Notes under the pieces: model-generated
Seen by the model: the letters and a program-made list of their open reading frames with translations, nothing else
Told to the model about the DNA's origin: nothing
Database searches by the model: none
Position numbers and translations under genes: made by a program
Origin: Clostridiales bacterium
GTDB taxonomy: Bacteria > Bacillota > Clostridia > Christensenellales > Pumilibacteraceae
DNA length: 64,000 nucleotides
Reading direction: 5' to 3'
Assembly: GCA_003533505.1 (NCBI GenBank)
Contig: DQGD01000003.1
Location: 75,611-139,610, forward strand
Shown here: positions 8,741 through 16,733 of the stretch, in pieces
How the letters are laid out: the number at the start of each line of letters is the position of its first letter
How positions within the stretch are numbered: the first letter of the stretch is position 1

Positions 8741-8793
8741 CGTTTATAACATTCCTTAACGCTATTCTTGCGTAATTCCTTGATTGCGCGCGG

Positions 8794-10128
8794 CTAGTCC
8801 TTGTCGCCCTTATCCTCGTCCTCGTCGTCGCGGTGGCGGCGGAACAGGGATTTATCCTTATCCTCGTCGTCCTCGGTTTTTTCCTTGACGGTGACCTTGA
8901 CCTCCTGAACGTGCTTTGCGCTCGCCTTGGTGACTTCGATTTCGATGTCGTCGACTTCTACCTTTTCGCCGGCTTCGGGGATTTTATCCATGAGCTCGGT
9001 GACGTAGCCCGAAACGGTAGTGGCGTCGATGTCCTGCGGCGTGGGGAGCTTGAGGTCCTCGTACATGTCCTCGACGTTCTCGTTGCCCGAAACGATATAG
9101 GTATTATCCGCGACCTTTCTGAACAGCACTTCCACCTCGTCGTGCTCGTCGTAAATCTCGCCCACAAGCTCCTCGATAATGTCCTCGAGCGTGACTATGC
9201 CCTCGGTGCCGCCGAACTCGTCGACGACGATAGCCATGTGCACTTTTTCTTTCTGAAGCATGCGCAGCACCGTGGAAATTTTCATCGACGGCGAAACGCA
9301 CACGCTGCTCTGAATAATGCCCTTAATCGACTTGCCGCCGTCGTGCATGAGCGCGTAGAAGTCCTTTTCGTGGATTATGCCCACAATCTGGTCGATAGAG
9401 CCGCTGTACACCGGCATGCGCGAAAATCCGTTTTCGGTCAGTTTTTCGTAAATCGACTCCATGCTGGCGGTTTCCTCAACCGCAACGACGTTGACCCTCG
9501 GAATCATGACGTCCTTGACGTCCAAATCCTCGAACTCGATTGCCGAGCGAATAAGCTGGGATTCGTGCTCCTTAAGTTCGCCCTCGTTCTCGGCGGTTTC
9601 GACGATTGTCAAAAGCTCGCCCTCGGTGACGGTCGAGGACTTTTGGAACTTGAATATCTTTCTGAGCAGCCACTTCCAACCGCTGAAAATCACGTTAATC
9701 GGCGTGAGCACGAACATGAGCGCGCGCAGCAACGGATAGAAAACCATAGCGAACTTTTCGGGGTTTTCCTTGGCGAACAGCTTGGGGGTGATTTCGCCGA
9801 ATATCAGCACCGTGACGGTCATGACTATCGTGGAAACCGTGGTCGCGAGCCCTGCGTCGGATGTAATCAGCTTGCTGAAAAACACCGTGCTGAGCGACGC
9901 GCTGAGAATGTTGACGATGTTGTTGCCGACGAGTATGGTCGAGAGCAGCTTGTCAAATTTTTCGTTAAGCTTCAACACGGCGTCGGCGCGCTTGTTGCCC
10001 TCCTGCGACATGTTGAGAAGCCTTATTTTGTTGATCGACGTGAAAGCCATTTCCGCGCCGGAAAAATAACCGGAAAAAAGTACGCAAACGATAATAGCGA
10101 TTAGTATGCCTATTTGTGACCCGTCCAT
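8794..10128 (-). CDS. CNNM-CBS-CorC/HlyC family membrane protein (Mg2+/Co2+ efflux type)
   Basis: This 444-residue protein has the standard architecture: a DUF21/CNNM membrane domain (about residues 1-190, starting ILIAIIVCVLFSGYFSGAEMAFTSIN), a tandem CBS pair (about 205-325, with DVMIPRVNVVAVEE and IVVDEFGGTEGIVTLEDIIEELVGEI), and a CorC/HlyC C-terminal domain (about 340-420). The family is linked to magnesium and cobalt export and to membrane integrity; true hemolysin activity is not implied. The last 20 residues are unusually rich in D, E and K (DDEDEDKGDKD), and codons there are repetitive. It is monocistronic, with a roughly 175-base leader upstream. Confidence 0.85.
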   Translation of the reverse strand: MDGSQIGILIAIIVCVLFSGYFSGAEMAFTSINKIRLLNMSQEGNKRADAVLKLNEKFDKLLSTILVGNNIVNILSASLSTVFFSKLITSDAGLATTVSTIVMTVTVLIFGEITPKLFAKENPEKFAMVFYPLLRALMFVLTPINVIFSGWKWLLRKIFKFQKSSTVTEGELLTIVETAENEGELKEHESQLIRSAIEFEDLDVKDVMIPRVNVVAVEETASMESIYEKLTENGFSRMPVYSGSIDQIVGIIHEKDFYALMHDGGKSIKGIIQSSVCVSPSMKISTVLRMLQKEKVHMAIVVDEFGGTEGIVTLEDIIEELVGEIYDEHDEVEVLFRKVADNTYIVSGNENVEDMYEDLKLPTPQDIDATTVSGYVTELMDKIPEAGEKVEVDDIEIEVTKASAKHVQEVKVTVKEKTEDDEDKDKSLFRRHRDDEDEDKGDKD

Positions 10129-10309
10129 ATAATTTGAATTTACTCCGAAAGGCGAATTATGATTTTACAACGAAAAAACGCAGCGCAAAAAACGCCGCTT
10201 AAAAAGTCGTACCCTCGTTAATTTTATTTACCGCAACGCACCCTCGTAAGGGAACGTCGCCTTGATTGTCGCTTTGAGTTGTCATTGCAAGAATTCTACC
10301 TTGTGCAAG
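10129..10309 (-). other. Long 5' leader of the CNNM/CorC-type gene
   Basis: The predicted transcript starts near 10303, leaving about 175 untranslated bases. Read on the minus strand it contains two ACGAGGGT elements in similar contexts (complements near 10211-10219 and 10240-10248), one able to form a small CCC/GGG hairpin, and T-rich stretches close to the start codon. I cannot match it to the M-box or yybP-ykoY consensus. Confidence 0.35.
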
Positions 10310-10338
10310 ATTATATCATAGAAATTCGGAAAAATCAA
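10310..10338 (-). promoter_or_regulatory. Promoter for the CNNM/CorC-type gene
   Basis: TTGATT and TATAAT separated by 17 bases on the minus strand. Confidence 0.65.
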
Positions 10339-10404
10339 GGGTTTTAACGCATTTTTAGTTATACTTATGCTTATCGGGCGCAAATCTTTACCGTTTTTCC
10401 GATT

Positions 10405-11091
10405 TTATCCGCGCTTCAGCTCGCGAAGCCGCGCCTTGTTTTCCGCGCTTATCCTCCAAGACTCGATTGCCTTCTGCGCCGTCTTTTGCCTTATCCACGG
10501 GGTAAAATCGCCGCCCGACAGCGCCGCGAACGTCTTTTCAAAGTTTTTGACGAGTAGCACGCTGAGCCCCCACGCCACCGCCATGTCGACGTAATAATCG
10601 CCCGGCGTTATCTCGCGATAAATCCCGATAACGCGGTCGAAATACTCGTCCGTCATGAAATGGTCGAGCAGCATCACCGCCAAAAACCTGCGCGAGAAAA
10701 CCGCCTCGTCGCTCTTAAGCGGCTCGTACTTATAAAGAAACTCCTCGCGACGCTTCTTTATCGCCTTAAGCGATGAGGTAATCGTGTCGACGTGCGCCCA
10801 ATTATCGAACAGCGGCAGCATAAAGTCTATGCGCGCCATCAGCTCGGTTGCGTCACCGACGTACCCTGCCGCAAAGCCGTAGACGAGCACTTCCTCGAAC
10901 GTGGTAAACTCGGTGGCGGCAAGTATAGCCGCTCTGCCCTCTTCCCCGACTTCTTTAACGAGCGCGCGCAAAGTCGGCAGGCGTATTCCCTCGATTTTGT
11001 AGGAAGTGGGCGTGAGCTTGCGCTGAAAAACGGCGTAACCGTTGTCGATTGCGCCGTTCATTCTTTCTCTTATTTCGGAGGGAAGCCTCAT
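10405..11091 (-). CDS. DNA alkylation repair protein, AlkD-like HEAT-repeat glycosylase
   Basis: A 228-residue all-helical protein of the AlkD/DNA_alkylation family, whose characterised members excise positively charged alkylated bases. The family hallmark is visible near residue 165: DYYVDMAVAWGLSVLLVK, followed by FTPWIRQKTAQKAIESWRIS. LPTLRALVKEV and VLVYGFAAGYV near the N-terminus also fit. The start ATG overlaps the stop of the acyl carrier protein gene as ATGA, so translation of the two is probably coupled. Whether this sequence retains glycosylase activity cannot be judged from motifs alone. Confidence 0.8.
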   Translation of the reverse strand: MRLPSEIRERMNGAIDNGYAVFQRKLTPTSYKIEGIRLPTLRALVKEVGEEGRAAILAATEFTTFEEVLVYGFAAGYVGDATELMARIDFMLPLFDNWAHVDTITSSLKAIKKRREEFLYKYEPLKSDEAVFSRRFLAVMLLDHFMTDEYFDRVIGIYREITPGDYYVDMAVAWGLSVLLVKNFEKTFAALSGGDFTPWIRQKTAQKAIESWRISAENKARLRELKRG

Positions 11092-11306
11092 TTCGTCAGC
11101 TCTTCCACCATTTTCACGAGGTCGCCCACTGTCTTAGCCTCGATTTTGTCGGGGAACTTGATGCCGTACTTTTTCTCCACTGCCATGGCGATCTGCACCA
11201 CGTCGAGCGAGTCGAAGTCGAGCGAGTCGAACGTGTCGTCGAGCTTGAGGTTTACGTCGCCCACATACTCGTTGGCGATTTCGTTGATTTCAGCTAAAAT
11301 ATCCAT
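11088..11306 (-). CDS. Acyl carrier protein
   Basis: A 72-residue acyl carrier protein starting at the ATG at 11306, supported by a GGAG ribosome site; the longer frame to 11378 would overlap the promoter and lacks one. The 4'-phosphopantetheine attachment serine lies in LDFDSLDVVQIAMAVEKKYGI, preceded by a near-duplicate FDSLDFDSLD. Helix IV follows in KTVGDLVKMVEEL. It acts in the cytosol as an acyl donor. No fatty-acid or polyketide synthase gene lies nearby, so it could be a specialised ACP rather than the main AcpP. It is the first gene of a two-gene operon with AlkD. Confidence 0.85.
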   Translation of the reverse strand: MDILAEINEIANEYVGDVNLKLDDTFDSLDFDSLDVVQIAMAVEKKYGIKFPDKIEAKTVGDLVKMVEELTK

Positions 11307-11349
11307 ATTTTTCTCCGTTGCGCCGTATTTTCGGCGAGCTTTTTTCTTA

Positions 11350-11378
11350 ATTATACTTCTATCCGCCAAATATGTCAA
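11350..11378 (-). promoter_or_regulatory. Consensus promoter for the ACP-AlkD operon
   Basis: TTGACA, 17 bases, TATAAT on the minus strand: a full consensus match 45 bases before the ACP start. Confidence 0.85.
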
Positions 11379-11401
11379 ACGTTATTTTGCGGACGGGCGA
11401 T

Positions 11402-12160
11402 TTACTTGCTTTCGCTCGACGCGGCGAACTCGTCGGTTTCGGTCAGCGAATACTTGGGCACTCGCACTTTTCTTAGGTACTCGGCAAAGCCCACGCTGTC
11501 GTGGATTTCGTCGGGGACGAAGGTCGCGCTCCTCAGCTTGTGCCAGTCGTAATGCGTGTCGCCGCCGCAGGTCACGACGAGGTTATGCGCCGCGGCAAGC
11601 TCCAACACTTCCTTTTCGCAGGTCGTCTTAAAGCCCACGCAACCGTTGATTTCATATCCGTCCACGTCCTCCGGGGGCTTGGGCGAATGGTGCTGTTCGG
11701 TGCGGAACGGGTGCGCCTGAATTAGCAAAACGTTATGCTCGCGGCATATCGCGTGCAGGGTTTTAAGGTCGAGGTCGCACAGCATGGGCGTTTCGCGCAA
11801 AAATTTTTCCGTCACGCCCACGAGGATATAGTCGGCAAAGTTTTTCTCTAGTACGTCCATGGGATAGCGGTCGCGTTCGTACTGCGCATACGGCGCGAAC
11901 AGCGTAACCTCGGCGCCCAGCCACGCTTCCATGCCGCGCTTTTCGCACTCTTTCTTCATTTCGTAATAGCCCTCGATAAAACGGTCGAGCCATTCTTTTT
12001 CCGTGGCGGGCGTGCATTCAATATACGAGCGCGAATAATGATTCGTGAGCATTACCGCGTCAAATCCGCACTTACGATACTTTTCGGCGGCGGCTTCGGC
12101 GGTGAGTCGCGAACAGCAACTGACGGGACTGGTGTGCAGGTGAGTTTCTACTTTCTTCAT
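11402..12160 (-). CDS. PHP-domain metal-dependent phosphoesterase
   Basis: A 252-residue PHP-superfamily protein. Metal-binding signatures are at the start (KVETHLHTSPVSCCSRL), in the middle (GAEVTLF and LLIQAHPFR) and near the end (VTCGGDTHYDW). The family includes histidinol phosphatases and nucleotidases; the specific substrate is not evident. Its ATG overlaps the ribokinase stop codon as ATGA, so it is translationally coupled to that gene and probably co-transcribed with the phosphate transporter upstream, which would fit a role in phosphate release. That link is inference. Confidence 0.75.
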   Translation of the reverse strand: MKKVETHLHTSPVSCCSRLTAEAAAEKYRKCGFDAVMLTNHYSRSYIECTPATEKEWLDRFIEGYYEMKKECEKRGMEAWLGAEVTLFAPYAQYERDRYPMDVLEKNFADYILVGVTEKFLRETPMLCDLDLKTLHAICREHNVLLIQAHPFRTEQHHSPKPPEDVDGYEINGCVGFKTTCEKEVLELAAAHNLVVTCGGDTHYDWHKLRSATFVPDEIHDSVGFAEYLRKVRVPKYSLTETDEFAASSESK

Positions 12161-13065
12161 TTTTCGCTTTCGATGACCTTCTTTACTTCTTCTAACGTAG
12201 GTATGCTTTGAGCCGCGCCCTCTCTCGTGACCGTAATCGACGACGCGACCGACGCGAATCTCGCCGCGTCTTCCAGCGTGTCGCCGTCAAGGTACCGTAG
12301 CACCGTCGCGCCCACGAACGTGTCGCCGGCGGAAGTCGTGTCCACCGCCTTGACTTTCCTGGGTTCGACTGGCGTAATCGTCTGCCCCTCGGCGACAATC
12401 GAACCGCGGCTGCCCATGGTGATAATCACGCGCTTTACGCCGAGCTGATACAGTTTCTTGACTGCGAGCGCGATGTGCACGTCGCTGTCGAGTCCGACGC
12501 CCGTCAGAATTTCCGTTTCGGTTTCGTTGGGCGCGATAATATCGACGTTTTTCAGTAATTCCTCGCCGAGCGGCACGGCAGGCGCAGGGTTAAGCAGCAC
12601 CAGCATGCCCTTTTGTTTGGCTACGGCTGCGGCGTAAGTCACCGTTTCGAGCGGAATCTCCAGTTGCATGACAAGCGCGTCGCCGGGCTTCGCGTTTTTA
12701 AGTCCCTCGTCCACGTCCGCTTTGGTTACGGAGTGGTTTGCGCCCTTGTAGAGAATAATGCGGTTTTCGCCGCCCTCGACGATAATCATCGCTATGCCGC
12801 TCGGGACGTCCGCGCGAGTGACCATACTCTCGTCCACGCCCATTGCTTTGAGGTTGTTTTTCAGCGCGTCGCCCGTTTCGTCCGAGCCCACTTTGCCTAT
12901 CATCGCCACCTTGCCGCCGAGCTTGGCAATCGCCACCGCCTGATTGGCGCCCTTGCCGCCGGGATTGACGTAGTACTTGTCCGCGGTCAGCGTTTCGCCG
13001 CCCACGGGCATGCGCGGCACTCTCGCCACCATGTCCATATTGATACTGCCCAAAACGTAAATCAT
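12157..13065 (-). CDS. rbsK: Ribokinase, PfkB family
   Basis: A 302-residue PfkB-family sugar kinase converting ribose to ribose 5-phosphate with ATP. Both PfkB signatures are visible: GGKGANQAVAIAKLGG at residues 37-52 and DTTSAGDTFVGA near 247, containing the catalytic aspartate of the GAGD-like loop (here SAGD). GSINMDMVARVPRMPVGGET at the N-terminus is typical of RbsK. There is no adjacent ribose transporter, so it may serve nucleoside-derived ribose. It sits 41 bases after the Na/Pi transporter gene and overlaps the PHP gene by 4 bases. Confidence 0.85.
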   Translation of the reverse strand: MIYVLGSINMDMVARVPRMPVGGETLTADKYYVNPGGKGANQAVAIAKLGGKVAMIGKVGSDETGDALKNNLKAMGVDESMVTRADVPSGIAMIIVEGGENRIILYKGANHSVTKADVDEGLKNAKPGDALVMQLEIPLETVTYAAAVAKQKGMLVLLNPAPAVPLGEELLKNVDIIAPNETETEILTGVGLDSDVHIALAVKKLYQLGVKRVIITMGSRGSIVAEGQTITPVEPRKVKAVDTTSAGDTFVGATVLRYLDGDTLEDAARFASVASSITVTREGAAQSIPTLEEVKKVIESEK

Positions 13066-13106
13066 TTGTTTTCTCCTGTCGCTCGTTTGAGCTGACTATA
13101 TGCCGA

Positions 13107-14777
13107 TTAGTAGGAAACCTCGTTGAGCTCGGGTCTATGCGACTGCGAGCCCGTGGGGTTCTTTATCGAGTAAGCCACGTTGACTAAGTGGTCGGCTATT
13201 CTCTCCATCGCGGAAATCAGCGCGAAGAAATAGGTGCCGCGCTCCACCGCGCAATCGCCGCGGTTAAGCCGCTCGATGTGACTGACGCCGAGGTCGTCTT
13301 TCATTTCGTCGACTTCGTTCTCAATCGCGGAAATGCGGCTGAGCACGACGTAGTCGCGGTGCTCGAACGCATGCAGACTGAGGTCGTACATGTTCATAAT
13401 CTTGTTGTACATTTGCAGAAGCTCGGCGTTGGCTGCGTCGGAGAACGTCACGTTTTCCTTTTGCATTTCCTCGGCTTGCTCGGCAAAGTTCTCGGCGTGG
13501 TCGCCTATTCTCTCGAGGTCGCTGATAACGTGGTGGTACGCGCCCACAAGTTTTTCGTCGTGCTCGGACAGACTCGTCGAAGCGAGCTTTATGAGGTACG
13601 CCACCACTCCGTGATAAATGCGGTTGATGTGAGACTCGTTTTTCTCCAGCTTCTGACGGTTTATGTAATCGCCCTTGACGAGCGCGCCCACAGACAGCTC
13701 GAGGTTTTCCTTGGCAAGCTCGGAGGCGTACATAATCTCCTTTTGCACCTGCGCCACGGCAATCGGCGGAGTGGAAAGCAGGCGGTCGTCAATGTAGCGA
13801 AAGCGGAAATCGTCCTCTTTCTTCGTGGGCTTGTCACGCACAACGAACTCCGTAACTTTCACGAACTGCTTGATAAACGGCAGCAGCATCGCGGTGGTTA
13901 TGAGGTTGAACGCGAAGTGGAACCAGGCAATCTGCCACTGCGGACCGCCGAGATGCGAGAGAATCCACACCACTTGGTCGCGGAAAATCCAGATAATCAC
14001 GGTGAACACAACCGTTCCCACGACATTGAACAAAAGGTGGAAGAACGCCGTTCTTCTCGAATTGGTGTTCGTGCCTATCGACGCGATTATCGCCGTCACG
14101 CAGGTGCCGATATTGGTACCGAGAATGACGAACAAGCCGCTGTCGACGCGCATGGCGCCCGCTCCCACCATTATTATTACAAGGCTGGTGGTCGCCGTCG
14201 AGCTTTGAATAATGCCCGTGAACGCCATGCCGATAAGTATCAGAAGAAGCGGAAAGTCAACGACCTCGAACGCGTGCTTGACCGAATCGCTAATCGCCGA
14301 TTCGCCCGAAAACGCGCTGCCCATGGACTCGAGTCCCACGAACATAAGTCCCAGACCGCACAGTATGCCGCCTGTTTTCTTGACGTTGTCGTTGTTGAAG
14401 AACGTCATCATGATGCCGACGAAGGCGAGCAGCGAGGCGTAAAGGTTTATATTCAGCGACGACAGCGAAATCACGAAGCCGGAAAGCGTCGTTCCGATGT
14501 TCGCGCCCATGATTATCGACGCGGCTTGCGTCAGCGTGATTACGCCGGCGTTGACAAGTCCTATCGTCATAACGGTGGACGCCGACGAGCTGTTGACGAT
14601 GACCGTCACCAGCGCGCCTATGCCTACGCCTGCGAAACGGTTGCCCGTGAGATGATTGAACAGCTTTTTCATCTCCTTGCCGGCGCTGCGCTCCAAGCCG
14701 TCGCTCATCATCTTCATGCCTATCATAAAGACGCCGCAACCGGCGAGAAGCATCATTATACACGTCAAAATTTCCAT
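13107..14777 (-). CDS. Na+/phosphate cotransporter with C-terminal PhoU-like domain
   Basis: A 556-residue NptA/YjbB-type protein. The membrane part (about residues 1-310) carries two inverted Na_Pi_cotrans repeats, recognisable from GIGALVTVIVNSSSASTVMTI and GIIQSSTATTSLVIIMVG (the QSS/NSS motifs of the family), with NIGTTLSGF and NIGTCVTAI. The C-terminal part (about 345-540) is helical and PhoU-like, with SDLERIGDHAENFAEQAEEM and AMERIADHLVNVAYSI. It imports phosphate with sodium at the cytoplasmic membrane. Its upstream region has a consensus promoter and PhoP-like boxes, suggesting induction on phosphate starvation. Ribokinase and a PHP phosphoesterase follow in the same direction. Confidence 0.88.
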   Translation of the reverse strand: MEILTCIMMLLAGCGVFMIGMKMMSDGLERSAGKEMKKLFNHLTGNRFAGVGIGALVTVIVNSSSASTVMTIGLVNAGVITLTQAASIIMGANIGTTLSGFVISLSSLNINLYASLLAFVGIMMTFFNNDNVKKTGGILCGLGLMFVGLESMGSAFSGESAISDSVKHAFEVVDFPLLLILIGMAFTGIIQSSTATTSLVIIMVGAGAMRVDSGLFVILGTNIGTCVTAIIASIGTNTNSRRTAFFHLLFNVVGTVVFTVIIWIFRDQVVWILSHLGGPQWQIAWFHFAFNLITTAMLLPFIKQFVKVTEFVVRDKPTKKEDDFRFRYIDDRLLSTPPIAVAQVQKEIMYASELAKENLELSVGALVKGDYINRQKLEKNESHINRIYHGVVAYLIKLASTSLSEHDEKLVGAYHHVISDLERIGDHAENFAEQAEEMQKENVTFSDAANAELLQMYNKIMNMYDLSLHAFEHRDYVVLSRISAIENEVDEMKDDLGVSHIERLNRGDCAVERGTYFFALISAMERIADHLVNVAYSIKNPTGSQSHRPELNEVSY

Positions 14778-14860
14778 TACTCTTTCGGTCTCCTAACTCT
14801 TTAATCTCTCTTGACCTAAAATCCGTGCGGCGGCGGCATAAGCCGCTTCACCGCATTCTA

Positions 14861-14889
14861 ATTATACTCTTAAACTCGGTTTAAGTCAA
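14861..14889 (-). promoter_or_regulatory. Promoter of the Na/Pi transporter operon
   Basis: TTGACT and TATAAT with a 17-base spacer on the minus strand, followed by a GC-rich hairpin (GCGGC-ATAA-GCCGC, 14834-14847) in the untranslated leader. Confidence 0.8.
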
Positions 14890-14947
14890 CGCTCGCGCCG
14901 CCCTATTGTAAAATTTATGCCGCAGCTTCCTCTGTTTTTCGTAAACT

Positions 14948-14986
14948 CATAAAGTCATTGTAAAATAAATGTAAAATTTTTGTAAA
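14948..14986 (-). promoter_or_regulatory. PhoP-type box array (11-bp-spaced TTTACA repeats)
   Basis: Plus-strand TGTAAA hexamers start at 14959, 14970 and 14981, an exact 11-bp period, with a weaker CATAAA at 14948. On the coding strand they read TTTACA, matching the known PhoP direct-repeat consensus of Bacillota. A further TGTAAA lies at 14907-14912, nearer the -35 box. Confidence 0.65.
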
Positions 14987-14995
14987 GTCGCGGCA

Positions 14996-15036
14996 AAAAG
15001 GTCCACAGATGATTTTCCGTCTGCGGACCTTTGATT
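14996..15036 (-). terminator. Terminator of the LOR-protein operon
   Basis: AGGTCCACAGA pairs with TCTGCGGACCT (one mismatch); on the minus strand it is followed by a T5 run. Confidence 0.8.
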
Positions 15037-15056
15037 TTGTATCCGTTTATTCTACG

Positions 15057-15542
15057 TTAGTTTCTCGGCTTGCTCGCGTCGAAAATGTTGTCGATTGCGA
15101 TTACTATGGATGCGAGCAGCGCGTTGTACTCGTCGGCGGCGCTGTCCACCTGGAACGAGTCGCGGACGAGGGTCAGGTTGCGGCTTATCTTACCGGCGAG
15201 TTTACCCTCTCTCACCACGTCGAGATTCCACCCCGTCCAGGTGCCGTCGATGACTATTTCCGAATCGTAGTTGTCCACCAGAAAATGATTCGTCCAGAAT
15301 TTCTTGGTGATTTTCAGCAGCTTTTCGCCGTCCGCGCCGATGACGAACGCCGACCTGCGGAAAAAGTGCCAGAACTTGTTGCGCACGACGAACAGCTTGT
15401 TGCCGCTCGGGTCGCACACGATTTTCTTGTGCGTGGGCGAAATAATCTTGCCCTTAATCTTAAAGAGCTTGTTGCCCTGCTCGTCCGTGACGAACGACGA
15501 GCCGCCCAACGTCATTATCTTGTTCTTTACCCAAAACCTCAT
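15057..15542 (-). CDS. LURP-one-related (LOR/Tubby-like fold) family protein
   Basis: A 161-residue protein with the alternating beta-strand pattern of the LOR family (YxjI in Bacillus, distantly phospholipid scramblase-like): FVTDEQGNKLFKIKGKIIS, then VCDPSGNKLFVVRNKF, then FVIGADGEKLLKITKKF. A C-terminal hydrophobic helix (LLASIVIAIDNIFDAS) is also typical. The biochemical role of bacterial LOR proteins is unknown. AAAGGAG sits just before the ATG at 15542. It is the last gene of a three-gene operon behind two small membrane proteins, which suggests a membrane-linked role. Confidence 0.7.
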   Translation of the reverse strand: MRFWVKNKIMTLGGSSFVTDEQGNKLFKIKGKIISPTHKKIVCDPSGNKLFVVRNKFWHFFRRSAFVIGADGEKLLKITKKFWTNHFLVDNYDSEIVIDGTWTGWNLDVVREGKLAGKISRNLTLVRDSFQVDSAADEYNALLASIVIAIDNIFDASKPRN

Positions 15543-15567
15543 TTTATCGCTCCTTTATTTTAAGATA

Positions 15568-16062
15568 TTACAGCATGCTCGCGACCGCCGCAACGAGCGC
15601 GATAACGCCTATAAACAATACTATTCTCACCGCCGTCATTATGCGCGTCCGCCTTTTTGCGGCAACGTCGACGCGCTGCACGTTCCGCACGGTTTCGTAA
15701 TCGCCGTCGCACTCGACCGTCACAGCTTCGCTCTCGCCTTTTTTGTTAAACGCTCGGTTCCTTATCGTCAGCCGCGTTTCGCCCGAAATCCTGACGATAA
15801 ACTCCGCGTCGACCGTTCGGCACGAGTAGTCGCGATAGCTGTCGAAGATGCCGAAAAAGCTTATGAAAAAGTACAAAAGCGACCACAGGTAATACGTCCG
15901 CCGAGAGGCTTCGAGCACGTTGAACACGCGCACCGTCACCGCGGACTTCTGCGTTTCAAAGGCGCACGCGCCGTTTTTGTCATACTTTAATTTCTGCCCG
16001 TCGACTGTGACGAGGGCTTTGTTCGCCGAGTAGCCGGCGTATCTTATAATCAGCCTGTTCAT
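15568..16062 (-). CDS. Uncharacterised membrane protein with beta-rich domain
   Basis: I do not recognise this 164-residue protein. Starting from the ATG at 16062 (GGGGGAG ribosome site; ATGA overlap with the upstream gene), it has an N-terminal beta-rich segment (LIIRYAGYSANKALVTVDGQ), a hydrophobic stretch near residues 57-75 (YYLWSLLYFFISFFGIF), a second beta-rich part and a C-terminal membrane helix (TAVRIVLFIGVIALVAAVASML). The strand pattern (VTVDGQKLKYDKNG) is loosely like that of small PEGA or LOR-type domains. It is encoded between a four-helix membrane protein and the LOR protein. Confidence 0.6.
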   Translation of the reverse strand: MNRLIIRYAGYSANKALVTVDGQKLKYDKNGACAFETQKSAVTVRVFNVLEASRRTYYLWSLLYFFISFFGIFDSYRDYSCRTVDAEFIVRISGETRLTIRNRAFNKKGESEAVTVECDGDYETVRNVQRVDVAAKRRTRIMTAVRIVLFIGVIALVAAVASML

Positions 16063-16502
16063 TGCGCCGCTCCCCCTGTCGCTATCATCGTTATCACGGC
16101 AACGACGGCGGAAATCACGCACAGGACTATGCGCCCCGTCGGCTTTTTGTCCGATTCAATCAGTCCCAGCACAATCGACAACGCCGCGCACACTATCGCG
16201 ATTATCGCCAGCGGCCAGAACGCGGAGTAAAGCTTGGCGAACAGCGAGGCGACGAAATCCAGCGACCCGATAATCCGCCCCGGCGCGCCGCGCCACACGG
16301 GGTTAAGAAGCAGCAGCCCCACCGTGCATACAGTCACCGTGAACCACAGCATAAGCAAAATCGCCGACGTCATCTGATGCAGAATCAATCCTGCGCTCAC
16401 CACGACGACGAACGCCGTTGAGACTATGGACAGCTTGGCGGTTATCGCGCCGAAATGCGCCAGCCTTTTGCGAAACAAAATCTCGTTTTCGGTGTTTTTC
16501 AT
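16059..16502 (-). CDS. Uncharacterised four-helix membrane protein
   Basis: Not recognised. The 147-residue product is hydrophobic with about four membrane segments: roughly residues 20-42 (LSIVSTAFVVVVSAGLILH), 45-65, 88-112 and 120-142. I preferred the ATG at 16502, which has GGGAG five bases upstream, to the ATG at 16514 lying inside that ribosome site. It is the first gene of the operon with 15568-16062 and the LOR gene, and is divergent from the gene at 16734. Confidence 0.6.
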   Translation of the reverse strand: MKNTENEILFRKRLAHFGAITAKLSIVSTAFVVVVSAGLILHQMTSAILLMLWFTVTVCTVGLLLLNPVWRGAPGRIIGSLDFVASLFAKLYSAFWPLAIIAIVCAALSIVLGLIESDKKPTGRIVLCVISAVVAVITMIATGGAAQ

Positions 16503-16540
16503 TCTTTCTCCCATGGGTTAAAGTCGCTGTTTACACGCAT

Positions 16541-16569
16541 ATAATAAACCATTTTCGCGATAATGTCAA
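16541..16569 (-). promoter_or_regulatory. Promoter of the LOR-protein operon
   Basis: TTGACA, 17 bases, TATTAT on the minus strand. Confidence 0.75.
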
Positions 16570-16638
16570 TACTTTTCGCCCAACGCCGCCGAAATGCCGC
16601 CCGAAAACGCGAATTTACGGCGAGAACGCCGCAAAGCT

Positions 16639-16667
16639 TTGACAAAGCGGAAATCGCGGCGTATAAT
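16639..16667 (+). promoter_or_regulatory. Perfect consensus promoter for the gene at 16734
   Basis: TTGACA, 17 bases, TATAAT: every position matches the sigma-A consensus, suggesting strong constitutive expression. The two divergent promoters here are about 70 bases apart. Confidence 0.85.
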
Positions 16668-16733
16668 TTGACTGAGCCCGAAAAAAGTCGGCCCGAAACC
16701 GATAATCATTCCGAAAAAGGAGATAATAATATT

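Larger units (their letters stand above)
8490..8793. other. Intergenic region between convergent genes
   Basis: About 300 bases without a supported gene. It holds one terminator for each flanking transcript, a C8 run (8663-8670) and a GAATTAGTCCTT segment resembling sequence at 2060 and 26845. I see no RNA gene here. Confidence 0.6.

Noticed and set aside
13188..14804. 538-codon plus-strand open frame opposite the Na/Pi transporter
   Set aside because: Antisense shadow of a well-conserved transporter; composition rich in R and H and no family resemblance.
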